From positions 1 through 7,595 of the forward strand of contig CAKZZK010000223.1 in the NCBI GenBank assembly GCA_937885235.1: a stretch of DNA of 7,595 nucleotides, read 5' to 3'. This document shows, piece after piece, positions 5,362 through 7,595 of this stretch. A program made the position numbers and the translations under genes. The notes beneath the pieces were generated by a model that was not told the origin of the DNA, did no database searches, and saw nothing but the letters and a program-made list of their open reading frames with translations. Positions within the stretch are counted from its first letter, which is position 1. Each line of letters starts with the position of its first letter. This stretch comes from an uncultured Treponema sp. Lineage in GTDB: Bacteria > Spirochaetota > Spirochaetia > Treponematales > Treponemataceae.

Positions 5362-7595
5362 ATGAATATAGAAGAACGCGATGTTATCCTCATTGGACTC
5401 AGCGCTTTCGGGAAGAAAACCGTTGACCTCTTCAACGATTTTCTCGAAGAGAGAAAGCACCAGATAAAGCCAGAAGTCCTCAAAAAGACGAATGTGTACA
5501 CAACGGTCTTTGATGCTTCGGGCCCATTTAACTACACGGATTTCTCTGAACAGATTGACGAGCTGGTGAAGGACAGCCAGGCAAAGAAATTCAACGGCAA
5601 ATTCTCATATATACTGGTGGGAGACCTCTATGACGCGGGGACTTCCACCTATGGAATAGACTTTGCCTATCTGCCGTGGACTATTGAAAAGGCGGGCTCA
5701 TTAAAAAAGCGCGACGTGCTCGGCTTCTTCACCTTTGCAGATGCCTACGGCGCGACGCTGCGGGCAGACAACAAGGCGATGGTGTCCATCCTCAATTTCT
5801 TGAAGAGGCTGGATGCCATAGACCACGCAAACGAGTATATCCCCCCCTACAAGGATCCCAACGGGCACGATTTCGGTCCGGTCAGCAGCCCCACCGGTCC
5901 CTTCGACAGGAATTACGTGATTGTCACCCCGGGCAATCAGGAAGCGGTGGACAGGGACACGTCTCAGGTATTCGCGGAAAGGATTTTCTACGAACTGTTC
6001 TATCTGGCTTCAATCTATGAAAAGGTTGAAACAGAAAAGCACGGCGACAGGGACAGGAGCGACGGCAAGCAGCTCTCAAGCTTTTCAATGATCCAGATTT
6101 CCCGTCTGGAAGACCTGCAGCACTACTTTATGAAATATACGAGGGAAGACCAGATTTCCGAGTATCTGCTTGCGGACTCCATAAAGGGAACGGACTTGGA
6201 CTACTACCAAGAGCAGTTCTTCAAGCTCATCGACATTCCGAGCGACAAGGAATTCCCCATAAGCCGCGCGGTGGACCTGTTCATCAATGAGAATAAATCC
6301 TCGCTTTCCCAGCTCTTGGACATCTACCAGAGCAAGCAGAACGAGGACTTCAACAACTACATCAGCACCTGCAAGGCAAAGATTGAAACAAAGCTGCAAG
6401 AGCTGACGCCCAAATACACGGAGTTCACCAGAAACCAGCTCGACAATATGCTGAAAACCTTTGAAAGCGGCTATCAGCAGCTTTTCAACATCAACCGCCT
6501 CACCGGAAACATCAACACCTACATTCTCTACGTGGAAAAGCTGGCGGAAAGGCTCAGCTACTGGGAAAAGAGCCTCAAAAGCATCCTCGACAGCAGCAAG
6601 AAACTCTCCCTCGAGCGCAACTATGAGGACGCCGAACGGGAAATAAGCAGGGTGCAGAGGAATTTCATCTACAAAATTCCCCTCTTCGTGCCCATACGGC
6701 GGAAGCTGATTGAAAACATCATCCTGAGCCTGCCTCTGGAGGAATACCTCAAGGAAAACATCAAGAAAAATCTCGCCCAGTCATTCCTTGACCAGTGGGA
6801 GGACAAGTCTTCCTCGTCCCGGAACCCCGTCAAAGACTGCGAGGAGCTCATCGCCGCGCTGAAAAAGATGAAAGAGCTCATGCTCACAAAGAAACAGCAG
6901 ATACGGCAAAAGATAAACTTCATCACGAATATTCCTTCCTATTATTACGTCATCACTCAGAAGGAGCAGGGGGAGTACGCGGAGCTGCTCAACCAGATAA
7001 AGAGCGAGTACTTTGGCACGGCAAAAAAATCTGACCTTGAAAAGCAGGCGAAGGAATTCTTCAAGACCTGGACAGAAGGCAAAAACCGGCAGAAAATAAC
7101 CAACTCGTCCGAATTCATCAGGCACTTCGACGCCTTCATCGAAAGCAAGACAGCCTCTACGATGGTATCAAGCGGCAGCAATACCGATGAATTCGGCAGG
7201 TGGGCAGAAGACGCGGTGAGGAGCATGGAAAAGCGGACCGAGCAGCTTTCCTACAAGTCATTCAAGTCTGACTCAAAGCCCATCGGTGAAAAAAAGGTGC
7301 TGCTCAATCCAGACAGAAAGCTCGACCAGCTTTCAGAGAAAATCAAGGACAAGCTCAGGGAAGTGCAGGGCATGGAGCAGCTTGTCGTCCCGCGAGAATT
7401 CACCCTCGGCTCTGTGGTTTACTTCCAAGACTACCTGTGGATGGACAAAGAAGAATTCCAGAAATACGAAAGCCTCAAAAAGTATGGTGAAATACAGCCG
7501 CCAGTCCCCGTATATACCGATGCTGCGGGGAAAATTCCCGCACAGCCTGCAAGACCTGTAACGGCACAGCCCGCAAGACCGGCAGTTGCGGCAGT
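5362..7595 (+). CDS. Degenerate tubulin-like partner protein with long helical region (3' end outside window)
   Basis: I read this frame open from ATG 5362 to the right edge: 744 complete codons, no stop. Its first 280 residues or so are collinear with the tubulin-like protein upstream. VILIGLSAFGKK (8-19) matches the N-terminal strand-turn-helix there, with glycines at the same positions 12 and 17. Residues 87-104 align without gaps to the GGTGAGT region and keep the flanking DxAYL (100-104). RLD (149-151) matches ELD at nearly the same spacing (47 against 46 residues), and GPFD at 179-182 recurs in the partner at 270-273. The nucleotide-contact residues are changed, so GTP hydrolysis is unlikely. 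Residues about 300-690 are mainly helical and highly charged; 434-463 is a short hydrophobic, proline-containing stretch with an RRK step. The visible end enters a Pro/Ala-rich repeat. It follows the active-looking homologue by 31 bases, suggesting a partner subunit. The paralogy comes from alignment by eye; no family name is claimed. Confidence 0.8.
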   Translation, partial: MNIEERDVILIGLSAFGKKTVDLFNDFLEERKHQIKPEVLKKTNVYTTVFDASGPFNYTDFSEQIDELVKDSQAKKFNGKFSYILVGDLYDAGTSTYGIDFAYLPWTIEKAGSLKKRDVLGFFTFADAYGATLRADNKAMVSILNFLKRLDAIDHANEYIPPYKDPNGHDFGPVSSPTGPFDRNYVIVTPGNQEAVDRDTSQVFAERIFYELFYLASIYEKVETEKHGDRDRSDGKQLSSFSMIQISRLEDLQHYFMKYTREDQISEYLLADSIKGTDLDYYQEQFFKLIDIPSDKEFPISRAVDLFINENKSSLSQLLDIYQSKQNEDFNNYISTCKAKIETKLQELTPKYTEFTRNQLDNMLKTFESGYQQLFNINRLTGNINTYILYVEKLAERLSYWEKSLKSILDSSKKLSLERNYEDAEREISRVQRNFIYKIPLFVPIRRKLIENIILSLPLEEYLKENIKKNLAQSFLDQWEDKSSSSRNPVKDCEELIAALKKMKELMLTKKQQIRQKINFITNIPSYYYVITQKEQGEYAELLNQIKSEYFGTAKKSDLEKQAKEFFKTWTEGKNRQKITNSSEFIRHFDAFIESKTASTMVSSGSNTDEFGRWAEDAVRSMEKRTEQLSYKSFKSDSKPIGEKKVLLNPDRKLDQLSEKIKDKLREVQGMEQLVVPREFTLGSVVYFQDYLWMDKEEFQKYESLKKYGEIQPPVPVYTDAAGKIPAQPARPVTAQPARPAVAA
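7540..7587 (+). repeat. Tandem 24-base repeat coding for AQPARP units
   Basis: Two imperfect in-frame copies (7540-7563 and 7564-7587) encode AQPARPVT and AQPARPAV. A third copy may continue beyond the edge. This is the start of a low-complexity Pro/Ala linker in the second tubulin-like protein, of the kind that separates a folded domain from a C-terminal interaction tail. Confidence 0.7.

Noticed and set aside
5395..5421. GLSAFGKKT in gene 4 read as a P-loop NTPase motif
   Set aside because: GLSAFGKKT is one residue off the GxxxxGK[ST] pattern, with Lys after GK. No Mg-binding Asp or NKxD follows, and the collinear match to gene 3 explains it better.

Overview
The window is one tightly packed, co-directional cluster of four genes, all on the + strand. 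The gaps between them are 12, 21 and 31 bases, each with a purine-rich ribosome binding site, so it reads as one operon. Both end genes are cut by the window edges. There is no RNA gene, mobile element, CRISPR array or convincing terminator, and no gene-free stretch longer than about 35 bases.

Layout. Gene 1 (3-1253, left end missing) is the C-terminal part of a membrane-anchored von Willebrand A (vWA) protein: the last part of the vWA fold, a beta-rich region, one transmembrane helix and a basic beta-rich tail. Gene 2 (1266-2138) is a three-helix membrane protein with a helical, probably extracytoplasmic domain; I do not recognise its family. Gene 3 (2160-5330) is a very large tubulin/FtsZ-like protein of 1056 residues. 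It has GVGGTG near its N-terminus, the tubulin signature GGTGAGT, a long helical insertion, and a cysteine-rich insert before the C-terminal part. Gene 4 (5362 to the right edge, at least 744 residues, no stop seen) is a second large helical protein. Its first 280 residues or so line up with gene 3, but the residues expected to contact nucleotide are replaced.

How they may work together. A large tubulin-like GTPase beside a vWA protein and other membrane proteins resembles the predicted membrane-remodelling system that Makarova and Koonin described in 2010 for new FtsZ-tubulin families (FtsZ-like protein, vWA protein, a distinct GTPase, OmpA-type proteins); this is recalled, not searched. My inference is that genes 1 and 2 form an envelope sensor or anchor. 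Gene 3 would assemble under the membrane in a GTP-dependent way, and gene 4 would be a non-hydrolysing partner subunit. The pairing of an apparently active and an apparently degenerate tubulin-like protein is the most interesting thing here.

Organism. The sequence is bacterial, with GC near one half by eye. Arginine AGG and isoleucine ATA codons are frequent alongside GC-rich codons. This would fit a spirochaete of the Treponema type among others, but no gene in the window fixes the taxonomy and that guess is weak.
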